The notes under the pieces are model-generated. The model made no database searches. It was not told the origin of the DNA and worked only from the letters and a program-made list of their open reading frames with translations. The translations under genes were made by a program, and so were the position numbers. From Parafrankia irregularis (lineage in GTDB: Bacteria > Actinomycetota > Actinomycetes > Frankiales > Frankiaceae), in assembly GCF_001536285.1 (NCBI RefSeq), contig NZ_FAOZ01000042.1, positions 1-64,000 of the forward strand: a DNA stretch of 64,000 bases, given 5' to 3'. The stretch's first letter is position 1, and every line of letters begins with the position of its first letter. Below, in pieces: positions 8,011 through 15,904 of the stretch.

Positions 8011-9345
8011 TCACCGGTCGGCGCCGGGGATCCAGGTGGTCCCGGCGAGCGGCACCCGGGCCATCGCCGCGGCTTCGACCGTCAGCGCGACGAGGTCCTC
8101 GGGCTCCAGATTGCGCAGGTGGGCCTTGCCGCAGGCACGGGCCAGCGTCTGCGCCTCCATGGTCAGCACCCGCAGGTAGTTCGCGAGTCGCCGGCCGCCC
8201 TCGACCGGATCGAGCCGGGCCGCGAGCTCCGGATCCTGGGTGGTGATGCCGGCCGGGTCACGGCCGTCCTGGAAGTCGTCGTAGTAGCCGGCCGCCGAGC
8301 CGAGCCGCTCGTACTCGGCCGCGTACCGTGGATGGTTGTCACCGAGCGCGATCAGCGCCGCCGTGCCGATGGCGACGGCGTCGGCGCCGAGCGCCATCGC
8401 CTTCGCGACGTCCGCCCCGGTACGGATGCCACCGGAGACGATCAGCTGGACCCTGCGGTGCAGGCCGAGCTCGTCCAGCGCCTGCACCGCCTGCGGCAGC
8501 GCGGCCAGCGTCGGGATGCCGACGTGCTCGATGAAGACGTCCTGGGTGGCGGCGGTGCCGCCCTGCATGCCGTCGAGGACGACGACGTCCGCGCCGGCGG
8601 CGACCGCGAGCTTCACGTCGTAGTAGGTGCGGCTCGCGCCGATCTTGACGTAGATCGGCTTCTCCCAGTCGGTGATCTCACGCAGTTCGAGGATCTTGAT
8701 GGCGAGGTCGTCGGGGCCGGTCCAGTCCGGGTGCCGGCAGGCGGAGCGCTGGTCGATACCGGGCGGCAGGGTACGCATGGCGGCGACCCGATCGGAGATC
8801 TTCTGGCCGAGCAGCATGCCGCCGCCGCCGGGCTTCGCGCCCTGCCCGAGCACCACCTCGATGGCGTCGGCCTTGCGCAGGTCGGTCGGGTTCATTCCGT
8901 AGCGCGACGGCAGGTACTGGTAGACGAGGTGCTTCGACTGGTCTCGCTCCTCGGGGGTCATCCCGCCGTCGCCGGTGGTGGTGGACGTCCCGACCTCGCT
9001 CGCGCCGCGGCCGAGCGCCTCCTTCGCCTGCGCGGAGAGAGCCCCGAAGCTCATCCCGGCGATCGTCACCGGAATGTCGAGGTGCAGCGGGTACTTCGCG
9101 TTGCGGTCCCCGAGGATCACATCGGTGCCGCACCGCTCGCGGTAGCCCTCCAGCGGGTAGCGGGACATCGACGCGCCCAGGAACAGCAGGTCGTCGAAAT
9201 GCGGCAGGGCCCGCTTCGCCCCCCAGCCGCGAATGTCGTAGACGCCGCTGCCCGCGGCCCGCTGAATGCCGGCGATGGTGGCGCGGTCGAAGGTCGCCGA
9301 CTCGCGCAGGCCATAGGTGGCGGGCGACGAAGGATAGCCGGACAT
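8011..9345 (-). CDS. glxD: FMN-binding glutamate-synthase-like subunit (GlxD/MgsC)
   Basis: A 444-residue protein corresponding to the FMN/synthase domain of glutamate synthase, the third subunit of the GlxBCD or N-methylglutamate synthase (MgsABC) type. Visible blocks are GMSFGALSAQAKEALGRGA, GDGGMTPEERDQS, QGAKPGGGGMLLGQK, KIGASRTYYDV, VLDGMQGGTAAT and VSGGIRTGADVAKAMALGAD, which together form the flavin-binding barrel. In MgsC this subunit transfers ammonia or an amine onto the acceptor amino acid. The ATG has an AGGAG ribosome site. It follows glxC with a 64-bp repeat element filling most of the gap. Substrate (2-oxoglutarate/glutamate or an alkylamine derivative) is inferred from the operon. 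Confidence 0.9.
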   Translation of the reverse strand: MSGYPSSPATYGLRESATFDRATIAGIQRAAGSGVYDIRGWGAKRALPHFDDLLFLGASMSRYPLEGYRERCGTDVILGDRNAKYPLHLDIPVTIAGMSFGALSAQAKEALGRGASEVGTSTTTGDGGMTPEERDQSKHLVYQYLPSRYGMNPTDLRKADAIEVVLGQGAKPGGGGMLLGQKISDRVAAMRTLPPGIDQRSACRHPDWTGPDDLAIKILELREITDWEKPIYVKIGASRTYYDVKLAVAAGADVVVLDGMQGGTAATQDVFIEHVGIPTLAALPQAVQALDELGLHRRVQLIVSGGIRTGADVAKAMALGADAVAIGTAALIALGDNHPRYAAEYERLGSAAGYYDDFQDGRDPAGITTQDPELAARLDPVEGGRRLANYLRVLTMEAQTLARACGKAHLRNLEPEDLVALTVEAAAMARVPLAGTTWIPGADR

Positions 9346-9384
9346 GAATCTCCTCAGGCTACGGACGATGTCCGCGGTCAGTGC

Positions 9385-9448
9385 GCCTTTTCCATCTCAC
9401 GTTTGTCGAGCGCTGTAGCCACAGGCCGGAGTCGACGGTGGAAAAGGC
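9385..9448. repeat. 64-bp element with 10-bp inverted ends, copy 1
   Basis: The ends GCCTTTTCCA (9385-9394) and TGGAAAAGGC (9439-9448) are perfect inverted repeats. The element abuts the stop codon of glxC at 9449. A second copy of identical length (44 of 64 positions matching by eye) lies at 49241-49304, also directly after a stop codon. The interior contains CACAGGCCGGAGTCGACG, close to CACAGGTCCGGATCGACG in copy 2. Confidence 0.7.
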
Positions 9449-10312
9449 TCAGTACGCGTCCGAGTTGTGGGCGGCGAAGTGGTAGAGCGTGCGGGCCGAG
9501 CCGTAGCGGCGGAACTCGGCCGGGTCGTACCCCTGTTCCCCCGGCTCCCCTGGTTTCCCGGGCTCCCCGAGGCCGGCGGCGGTGAGCAGCTCGGCCAGCT
9601 CCGCCCGGTGCTCGTCCCGCATCGGCTTCTCCACACAGTCCGCGCCGAGGGAACCGACCTTGCCGCGGACGTAGATCCGGGCCTCGTAGATCGAGTCACC
9701 GAGCCCGTCCCCGGCGTCGCCGCAGACCACCAGCCGCCCCGCCTGCGCCATGAAGGCGCTCATCGGACCGATGTCACCACCGACGACGATGTCGACGCCC
9801 TTCATCGAGATCCCGCAGCGCATCGACGCGGACCCCTCGATCACCAGCAGCCCGCCGTGCGCGGTCGCCCCCGCCGACTGCGACGCGTCCCCGCGGACCC
9901 GCACCAGCCCCGACATCATGTTCTCGGCGACCCCGGTGCCCGCGTTGCCGTGCACGACCACGGTCGCACCGTCGTTCATCCCGGCGCAGTAGTAGCCCAC
10001 ATGACCGCGGATGTCGATCGTGACCGGCGCGTTCACCCCGGCCGCGATCGCGTGCGCCCCCTGCGGCCGCAGCACCTCGAACGCTGCCGGAACGACATCC
10101 GCGACGCCGCCCGCAACGCGGTCCGACGGCCGCGCCAGGCCGGACGGCTGCCCGCTCGCGCCGCCCACGCCGCCCACGCCGCTCGCGCCAAGCGCGTGCA
10201 GCGCGGCGTTGAGCTCGCGGACCTTCGACGTCGACAGGTCGAACGTGCGGGTGTCCGTCACGCGGGTGTCCGCCCTGCTGGTAGCGGTGTCCGCCCCCGT
10301 CAGCGCTGCCAT
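9449..10312 (-). CDS. glxC: GltB C-terminal-domain-like subunit (GlxC/MgsB)
   Basis: A protein of about 287 residues corresponding to the GXGXG beta-helix domain of glutamate synthase large subunit, as in GlxC/MgsB. Repeated glycine motifs are visible: GHVGYYCAGMNDG, VVVHGNAGTGVAENMMSG, VRGDASQSAGATAHGG, VVGGDIGPMS and VRGKVGSLGADC. The ATG at 10312 overlaps the end of glxB by 13 nt (ATGGCAGCGCTGA), implying translational coupling. An in-frame extension to 10519 exists but lies wholly inside glxB in an arginine-rich unnatural frame, so it is rejected. A Gly/Val-rich linker after the N-terminus and a GEPGKPGEPGEQG tail segment are loosely conserved additions. Confidence 0.88.
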   Translation of the reverse strand: MAALTGADTATSRADTRVTDTRTFDLSTSKVRELNAALHALGASGVGGVGGASGQPSGLARPSDRVAGGVADVVPAAFEVLRPQGAHAIAAGVNAPVTIDIRGHVGYYCAGMNDGATVVVHGNAGTGVAENMMSGLVRVRGDASQSAGATAHGGLLVIEGSASMRCGISMKGVDIVVGGDIGPMSAFMAQAGRLVVCGDAGDGLGDSIYEARIYVRGKVGSLGADCVEKPMRDEHRAELAELLTAAGLGEPGKPGEPGEQGYDPAEFRRYGSARTLYHFAAHNSDAY

Positions 10313-11253
10313 GCGTAGACCCTTTCCGGCTCGGGCTCGTAGATGCGGGCGGTGTCGATGCCCGGCAGGTCCGCCAGGGCGCGGAACTCGGACGCCATCG
10401 CCACCCAGGCGTCGGTCTCGGCGATGATCGCCGGCTTGCAGGCGATCGCGTCCCGGACGACCGCGAACCCGTCGGCGCTGGTCACCAGCAGCGTGTAGAA
10501 CCCGTCGAAGCGCTCGCACAGCCCGCGCAGCGCCTTGTCGAGATCCTCACCGGCGGCCAGGCGGGCGGCGACGAAGCGGGCACCGACCTCCGAGTCGTTG
10601 TCCGAGTCGAACCGCACCCCCTCGGCCTGCAGCTCACGCCGGATCGTCGCGTGGTTCGCGAACGAGCCGTTGTGGACGAGGCACTGGTCCGGCCCGACGG
10701 AGAACGGGTGGCAGCCCTGCGGAGTCACCGCCGACTCGGTCGCCATCCGGGTGTGCGCGAGCCCCTGCCAGCCGGACGCGCCGGCCAGGTCGTAGACGCC
10801 GGCGAGCCGCCGCGGGTCACCGGTGCCCTTGTAGACGGTCAGATCCGTCCCCGACCCGACGATCAGCGCCGCGGGCAGCGCCCGACGCACCGCCGCGACC
10901 AGGTCGTCGAGGGGGACGGAGGCGGCGACCACGGTGGTGTCACCGGCCACGGTGACCAGCGGCGATGTCTGGGCACCTGCCCCTGGACGCGCATCCGCCC
11001 CTGAACCCGCATCTGCGCCGGCCAGCGCCGAGGCGATCAGCGTTCCGACATCCGCGGGTTCGGTGGACGTCCCGCCGAGCAGCAGTGAGACCGCGGCATG
11101 GCCTGGCGGACAGCGGCGGACGTCCCCGTAGACGGCGACGCCGGCCGAGTCGGGGCCGCGTTCGACGACCTGGCCCAGCATGGACTCCAGGAGACGTCCG
11201 AGCCGCGGGTACAGGTCAGGGTCACGCAGGTGGAGTCCGACGATCCCGCACAC
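10300..11253 (-). CDS. glxB: Class II glutamine amidotransferase (GlxB/MgsA)
   Basis: A 317-residue Ntn-type glutaminase domain. The sequence begins MCGIVGLHL, so removal of Met exposes Cys2 as the nucleophile. Other family marks are RGPDSAGVAVYG, GLAHTRMATES (substrate-binding Arg), HPFSVGPDQCLVHNGSFANH and DNDSEVGARF. It releases ammonia, or in MgsA handles the gamma-glutamyl amide, for the GlxC/GlxD partners. It lies 46 bp after glnT and overlaps glxC. An Ala/Gly-rich insert at about residues 90-110 (DAGSGADARPGAGAQ) is unusual for the fold but lies between strands. Confidence 0.92.
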   Translation of the reverse strand: MCGIVGLHLRDPDLYPRLGRLLESMLGQVVERGPDSAGVAVYGDVRRCPPGHAAVSLLLGGTSTEPADVGTLIASALAGADAGSGADARPGAGAQTSPLVTVAGDTTVVAASVPLDDLVAAVRRALPAALIVGSGTDLTVYKGTGDPRRLAGVYDLAGASGWQGLAHTRMATESAVTPQGCHPFSVGPDQCLVHNGSFANHATIRRELQAEGVRFDSDNDSEVGARFVAARLAAGEDLDKALRGLCERFDGFYTLLVTSADGFAVVRDAIACKPAIIAETDAWVAMASEFRALADLPGIDTARIYEPEPERVYAWQR

Positions 11254-11299
11254 GGGCCGTCTCCTCTCTGTGTTCTCTTCGGTTCTGTGTTCGCTTCGG

Positions 11300-12772
11300 T
11301 CAGAAGGCGGTGAGGTAGCGGTCGTGCTCCCAGGAGCTCACCGTGCCGTGCCAGGCGAAGAACTCGTCCCGCTTCAGCTCGGCGAAGTAGGAGCTGACGC
11401 CGGCGCCGGCCGCGTCGAGCGCGCCCCGCACCACCGGGTCCGCGTCGAGCGCCTCGACCGCGTGCAGCAACGTCGGTGGCAGGGCGGGCCGGGCCGACAG
11501 CGTCGACGGCGCGGACGGCGTCGACGGCTCCCCCGCCTGGGCCAGGCCGGGCGCGCCCGGGTCGAGATCGAGCTCGATGCCGTCGAGACCGGCGGCCAGA
11601 ACGACGGCGAGGGCCAGGTACGGGTTCGCCGAGCCGTCGGTGCCGCGCAGCTCGATGCGGTGCGGGTCGGGAACGCGCACGAAATGGGTGCGGTCGTTCC
11701 CGCCGTAGCTGGCCTGGCGCGGTGACCACGTCGCCCCCGAACGGGTCGACGTCGCACCGGTGCGCTTGTAGGAGTTCACCGTCGGGCCGAGTACGGCCTG
11801 CATGCCCGGCGCGTGCGCGAGAACGCCGGCCAGGAAGCGGCCCGCGAGGACCGACAGCCCGAACGGACCGCTCCGGGCCCTGTCCCCGCCGCCGCCGACG
11901 GCGCCTCCACCCCCGTCGCCGCCGCCGTCGCCGTTGCCGTTGCCGTTGCCGGGGAACAGTGCCTGGCCGGCGCGCCACAGCGACAGGTGCAGGTGCATGC
12001 CGGAACCGGTCTGGTCCGCGAACGGCTTCGGCATGAACGTCGCCGTCATCCCGCGCTGCTCCGCCAGCATCGAGATCAGGTAGCGGGCGGTGATGACCCG
12101 GTCGGCGGTGGTCAGCGCGTCGGCGTAGGCGAAGTTCTGCTCGAACTGGCCGTTGGCGTCCTCGTGGTCGTTGGCGTAGTTGCCCCAGCCGAGCGCGTTC
12201 ATCGCCGTCGAGACGCCGGTGAGATGGTCGTACATCCGGGTCAGGCCACGGGCGTCGTAGCAGGGCCGGGCCGCGCCGTCGCGGGCGTCGGCGGGGGTCA
12301 GACGTCCGTCGGCGTCCCGGTTGACCAGGAAGTACTCGACCTCGGCGCCGGCGAACAGCTCCAGCTCACGCTCACGCGCCCGGGCCAGCATCGTCTTGAG
12401 GATGACCCTGGGCGCGAACGGCCACGGCTGCCCGTCGACATGCGGGTCACAGTGGACGAGCGCGAGCCCGTCCCGCACCTGCGGCAGCAGCGTGTAGCTG
12501 GCCAGGTCGGGCAGCGCGATCAGGTCGGGGTCGGCCGGCCGCTGCCCGATCGCGCCGACGGCGAACCCGGCGAACCCGACCCCGTCCCGCTCGAACTCGT
12601 CCGCGGCCTCGACGGGCACCAGCTTGGCGCACGGCTTGCCGGTGAGATCGACGAACAGCGCGAGCAGGAACCGGACCCCGTCGGCCCGCGCCCGCGCCGC
12701 CAGCTCACCGCCACCACGGCCGCTGGGCGCGGGCGGGGCATCGACCGGGCCGGGGAACACGTCGAGCGTCAT
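11300..12772 (-). CDS. glnT: Glutamine synthetase family protein, type III GlnT/GmaS-like
   Basis: A 490-residue ATP-dependent ligase of the GlnT subgroup that includes gamma-glutamylmethylamide synthetase. Catalytic features are EVEYFL (144-149), NDHEDANGQFEQNF (201-214), GSGMHLHLSLW (256-266), NSYKR (333-337) and RIELRGTDGSANPYLA (372-387). The start at 12772 is preceded by GGAG at the right distance; a frame extension upstream is not needed. First gene of a glnT-glxB-glxC-glxD operon, an order known from methylamine-using bacteria (gmaS with mgsABC). A glycine/asparagine-rich loop of about 24 residues (275-298) interrupts the beta-grasp/catalytic region after LFPG and looks like repeat slippage. 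The acceptor may be ammonia or a primary amine. Confidence 0.9.
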   Translation of the reverse strand: MTLDVFPGPVDAPPAPSGRGGGELAARARADGVRFLLALFVDLTGKPCAKLVPVEAADEFERDGVGFAGFAVGAIGQRPADPDLIALPDLASYTLLPQVRDGLALVHCDPHVDGQPWPFAPRVILKTMLARARERELELFAGAEVEYFLVNRDADGRLTPADARDGAARPCYDARGLTRMYDHLTGVSTAMNALGWGNYANDHEDANGQFEQNFAYADALTTADRVITARYLISMLAEQRGMTATFMPKPFADQTGSGMHLHLSLWRAGQALFPGNGNGNGDGGGDGGGGAVGGGGDRARSGPFGLSVLAGRFLAGVLAHAPGMQAVLGPTVNSYKRTGATSTRSGATWSPRQASYGGNDRTHFVRVPDPHRIELRGTDGSANPYLALAVVLAAGLDGIELDLDPGAPGLAQAGEPSTPSAPSTLSARPALPPTLLHAVEALDADPVVRGALDAAGAGVSSYFAELKRDEFFAWHGTVSSWEHDRYLTAF

Positions 12773-13083
12773 CGGAACTCCAGATCGGGGACGTGCCGAC
12801 TGCTCAGGCCGGCGGCGAGGCGGGCTCCTGCCCACTGAATCCATGTCTTGAGAGGAGAACTTCTCTCCCCACAGGAGAACAGCGCCGGGTTTCGGCTGGA
12901 TGAACCCGCGTTAAGAACGCGCAGCACGAACCGTTCGCGACGAATCAGTCACGCCAGGCCAGCCCGCGAGCGCTGGGTGTCGCCGCTGAGCAGCACGCCG
13001 ACGCTGACTGGCTGGCTGGCTGGCTCGGATCGGATCGTGGGTGGTGCTGACGCCAGCGGACCGGCCTGTGTGAGACTCCGACG
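12773..13083. other. Intergenic region upstream of glnT
   Basis: This divergent gap should contain the glnT operon promoter. A short tetranucleotide run (GGCT repeated four times near 13010-13025) and AGGAGAAC direct repeats near 12850-12890 are visible. No gene was found. Confidence 0.4.
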
Positions 13084-13386
13084 ATGATCGTCGTCTTCGA
13101 GAGCGAGCTGTGGGAGTGGGCGGCGCGGCGCCCCGACAGCTGGGTGTTCGTCAGCCTGCCAGTCGACGTGTCAGAGGAGATCCGGGATCTGACCGGCGGG
13201 CTGCGGCGCGGATTCGGCTCGCTGCGGGTGCGGGCCACGCTCGGCGGCAGCACCTGGCGGACGTCAATCTTTCCCGACAGCAAGCGAGGCAGCTACGTAC
13301 TCCCCGTCAAACGCGCCGTGCGCAAGGCCGAGGCCCTGGAGATCGGGGACGTCACCTCCACAACCATCGAGCTCCTCGACGCCTGA
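13084..13386 (+). CDS. DUF1905 domain-containing protein
   Basis: A compact 100-residue protein that matches DUF1905: WEWAARRPDSWVFVSLPVDV near the N-terminus, a central GFGSLRVRATLGGSTWRTSI, FPDSKRGSYVLPVKRAVRKA, and a C-terminal LEIGDVTSTTIELLDA. The family forms a small beta-barrel of unknown biochemical role, sometimes fused to bacteriocin-protection domains. It stands alone; a dispersed repeat cluster separates it from the convergent neighbour. The ATG lacks an obvious ribosome site. Confidence 0.85.
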   Translation: MIVVFESELWEWAARRPDSWVFVSLPVDVSEEIRDLTGGLRRGFGSLRVRATLGGSTWRTSIFPDSKRGSYVLPVKRAVRKAEALEIGDVTSTTIELLDA

Positions 13387-13416
13387 CTCCAGCCGGCCAC
13401 GCGATTCAGATCGGCG

Positions 13417-13735
13417 CCATGGCACGGCTCGAGGAGCTGAGGACTTTCGACGCCCCAGACCCTGTCGCGGAATCGCAAGCTTCGGATCGGCCTTGCCAAC
13501 GGATCGGCCTTGCCAACGGGAAAGCGTTGAGTATTTTTGCCGCTCAGATGTCCAAAATACTCACCGCTTCGGGTCGCGACTTCGAGCCGCCGCCAGGGTT
13601 GCCGTTGCCGATGAGCAAGATTTGAGGATTTCGGCTGTTCGAACGACCAAAATTCTCACCTTTTGTCGATCGCCAGGTGGCCCTGCGGATACTTTTGAGC
13701 TTTTTGTCCTTAATTGCTGGCACGGTGCGGCGCTT
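13417..13735 (+). repeat. Dispersed palindromic repeat, compound copy A
   Basis: AT-richer than its surroundings. The left module (GCACGGCTCGAGGAGCTGAG onward) matches 48640-48710. Two palindromic cores follow: GAGTATTTTTG...CCAAAATACTC at 13529-13563 and GAGGATTTCGG...CCAAAATTCTC at 13624-13657. A tail then carries CGCCAGGTGGCCCTGCGG and TTTTTGTCCT. Similar cores and tails occur at 27895-28012, 42845-42945 and 48636-48838. A 17-bp direct repeat (CGGATCGGCCTTGCCAA) inside suggests local duplication. It fills the gap between two convergent genes. Confidence 0.75.
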
Positions 13736-13787
13736 CGAAACTCCCAGCGGGTGGCAGGCGGTGAGTGGCAGCTGGTGAATAGCAGGC

Positions 13788-14240
13788 TCAGGACCTACCG
13801 CGGACCGGGAAGCGCCGCTCGATCGCGAGAAGAGCGTCGATCAGCGGCACGAGGTCGGTCTGGTCGAGGCCGGGCAGCGAGAACCGGAGCCGATTGTGGG
13901 CCGGTGAGGACGTGCTCAGCTCTCCTTCCACCTCCAGGTGCCCGTTCCGCTCGCACCGGACCTCCACCTTGATCCATTCTTCGAGCGTCACGAGCCGGGC
14001 GCTCCCCCGCAGCTTCCGGTGCAGGTTCTGCAGTTCCTTCCGGAACGAGCACAGCTCGTCTGCCCGCAACGCGGCGTCGAGGTCCGCGGTGAAACCCGCT
14101 ATCCGGGCCGCGATGGGGCTGGTGAGCCAGTTTCCGTCCCAGAAGTCGCCGGCCCCGGGATACATCCGGTCGACAACGCGGATCAGGACATGGTCCGAAC
14201 CCCTCCGCCCAAGCACGACATCCAGAAAATCGTCCCGCAT
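13788..14240 (-). CDS. WapI-family immunity-like protein
   Basis: A protein of about 150 residues with MRDDFLDVVLGRRGSDHVLI at the N-terminus, then the DxGNWL signature (FWDGNWLTSPI), and alternating strands such as WIKVEVRCERNGHLEVEGEL. This pattern resembles WapI-type immunity proteins that neutralise contact-dependent toxins, but no toxin gene is adjacent, so an immunity role is tentative. An in-frame ATG at 14264 would add eight residues; 14240 fits the family start better. It is an orphan gene between a repeat cluster and the divergent DUF1254 gene. Confidence 0.6.
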   Translation of the reverse strand: MRDDFLDVVLGRRGSDHVLIRVVDRMYPGAGDFWDGNWLTSPIAARIAGFTADLDAALRADELCSFRKELQNLHRKLRGSARLVTLEEWIKVEVRCERNGHLEVEGELSTSSPAHNRLRFSLPGLDQTDLVPLIDALLAIERRFPVRGRS

Positions 14241-14394
14241 GGCGGAAGTGTGGCATGTGGGCACGCCACACGGACTGCGACCACCCCTCCAGCACCGACC
14301 GGGCTGGGCAAGCTACGGGGCAGAAGTGCCACCGACTTGCGGCTTTCTCGCGTGCGATGAACGCTGGTACCCACCTTCGGCGAGGGGGCTCGAC

Positions 14395-15798
14395 GTGACC
14401 GATGATCTGCTGGAGCTGGCCACCGACGCCTACATCTACGGATTTCCCCTGGTCTACAACCTCATGGAGGTCGAACGCATCTCCAACCAGGGCATGGGAA
14501 CCATTGATCCGGCGCCGTTCAATGTGCTCAGCCACGCCTCGGATCTGGCCGGGCCGGCCGACAGGTTCGTCTCGATAAACAATGACACGATCTACTCCTT
14601 CGCACAGGTCGACGTGAGTGGTGGTCCGCTCCTGCTGCATGTTCCGGATACTTCCGGGCGTTACTACGTGCTGCAGTTCATCGACGCCTGGACGAACAAC
14701 TTCGCGTATGTGGGCCGGCGGGCGACCGGGACGGCTGCGGCTTCCTTCCTGCTGGTCCCCCCGGGGTGGCGGGCCGGCGGGCCCGCCGGCGTCCCGGTGA
14801 TCGAGTTCCCGACCGCGGTGGGCTCGATCGTGGGCCGATGGGCCTGTGACGGCCCAGCCGACCTGGCCAAGGTCCGAACTCTGCAGAGCAGGCTGACCCT
14901 CGAAGCCACCGCGGGCACCACCGGCGGCGCGGGTGCCACCGGCAGTACGGGCACCACCGGCAGTACCGGCACCACCGGCGCCGCCGCCGGGCTGGTGGGG
15001 ATCCCTGCACCCACGGCTGTTCCGATCGAACTCGGTTTCTTCGAACGGATGCGAGCCTGGATGCGCGCCTTCCCTCCCGCGGGCCCGGACCTCGCCTACC
15101 AGCGACGGTTCGCACCCCTCGGGCTGCTGGACGAGACCTCGCCGTACGCCGACGCCCCGCCCGAGCTGGCCAAGGCGCTGACAGCCGGGCAGCACGCGGG
15201 CAAGCAGCGGATCGAGGACCGGCTACGGAAGGGCGGCCCGGCGCCGGTGGTCAACGGCTGGGCGATCACCTTCCACATGTTCGACTACAACCTGGATCAC
15301 CTGGGGCTGGGCACGATCGACACCCCGGAGTGGAAGATCGATGACCGCGAGGCCGGCTATCTCGCCCGCGCGCTGGCCGCCCGGGCCGGCCTGTGGGGCA
15401 ACCACGGTTACGAGGCCGCATACCCGATGACCTACACCGACTCGGACGGCGACCAGCTCGACGGCCACGGCCGCTACACAATCCGGTTCGACCAGGAGCC
15501 GCCGGTCGACGCGTTCTGGTCCATCACCATGTACGACCTGCCCGGGTTCCATCTGGTCGCCAACCGCGCGAACCGGTACTCCATCGGCGACCGCACACCT
15601 GGCCTGCAGCGCGACAGCGACGGGTCGCTCACCATCGTGATCCAGCACGACCCGCCCGCCGACACCCGCAACTGGCTGCCTGCCCCGGCAGGTCCGTTCC
15701 GTCCGATCCTGCGGCTCTACCAACCGAGAGCAGCCGTGCTCGACGGCACCTACCAGCTCCCCGCCATCACCAAGGCCGGCCCGCGGCAGACGATCTGA
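14395..15798 (+). CDS. DUF1254/DUF1214 domain-containing protein
   Basis: A 467-residue protein with DUF1254 in the N-terminal half (AYIYGFPLVYNLMEVER, RFVSINNDTIYSFAQVDVSG, YYVLQFIDAWTNNFAYVG) and DUF1214 in the C-terminal half (YPMTYTDSDGDQLDG, VDAFWSITMYDLPGFHLVAN, RYSIGDRTPGL, NWLPAPAGPF). The family function is not settled. The GTG at 14395 is 7 nt from GAGGGGG; the open frame upstream overlaps the divergent gene and is not coding. Between the two domains is a Gly/Thr repeat (GSTGTTG units, about residues 178-203) encoded by a near-perfect 15- to 18-bp tandem array, likely an expandable linker. No signal peptide is evident, though many homologues are exported. Confidence 0.87.
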   Translation: MTDDLLELATDAYIYGFPLVYNLMEVERISNQGMGTIDPAPFNVLSHASDLAGPADRFVSINNDTIYSFAQVDVSGGPLLLHVPDTSGRYYVLQFIDAWTNNFAYVGRRATGTAAASFLLVPPGWRAGGPAGVPVIEFPTAVGSIVGRWACDGPADLAKVRTLQSRLTLEATAGTTGGAGATGSTGTTGSTGTTGAAAGLVGIPAPTAVPIELGFFERMRAWMRAFPPAGPDLAYQRRFAPLGLLDETSPYADAPPELAKALTAGQHAGKQRIEDRLRKGGPAPVVNGWAITFHMFDYNLDHLGLGTIDTPEWKIDDREAGYLARALAARAGLWGNHGYEAAYPMTYTDSDGDQLDGHGRYTIRFDQEPPVDAFWSITMYDLPGFHLVANRANRYSIGDRTPGLQRDSDGSLTIVIQHDPPADTRNWLPAPAGPFRPILRLYQPRAAVLDGTYQLPAITKAGPRQTI

Positions 15799-15904
15799 CC
15801 CGACGCCGGGTGATCTCGAGGTAGCGCGGGTCGGGCGGGAGCGGTCCGGCGGGAGCGGTCGGATGATCGCCGCGGTGCCGCGGTGCCGCGGGCATCCGCA
15901 GAGC

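Noticed and set aside
8119-9585. Long plus-strand frame opposite glxD
   Set aside because: Histidine/Arg/Gly-rich, no family signal; the minus-strand gene is clearly coding.
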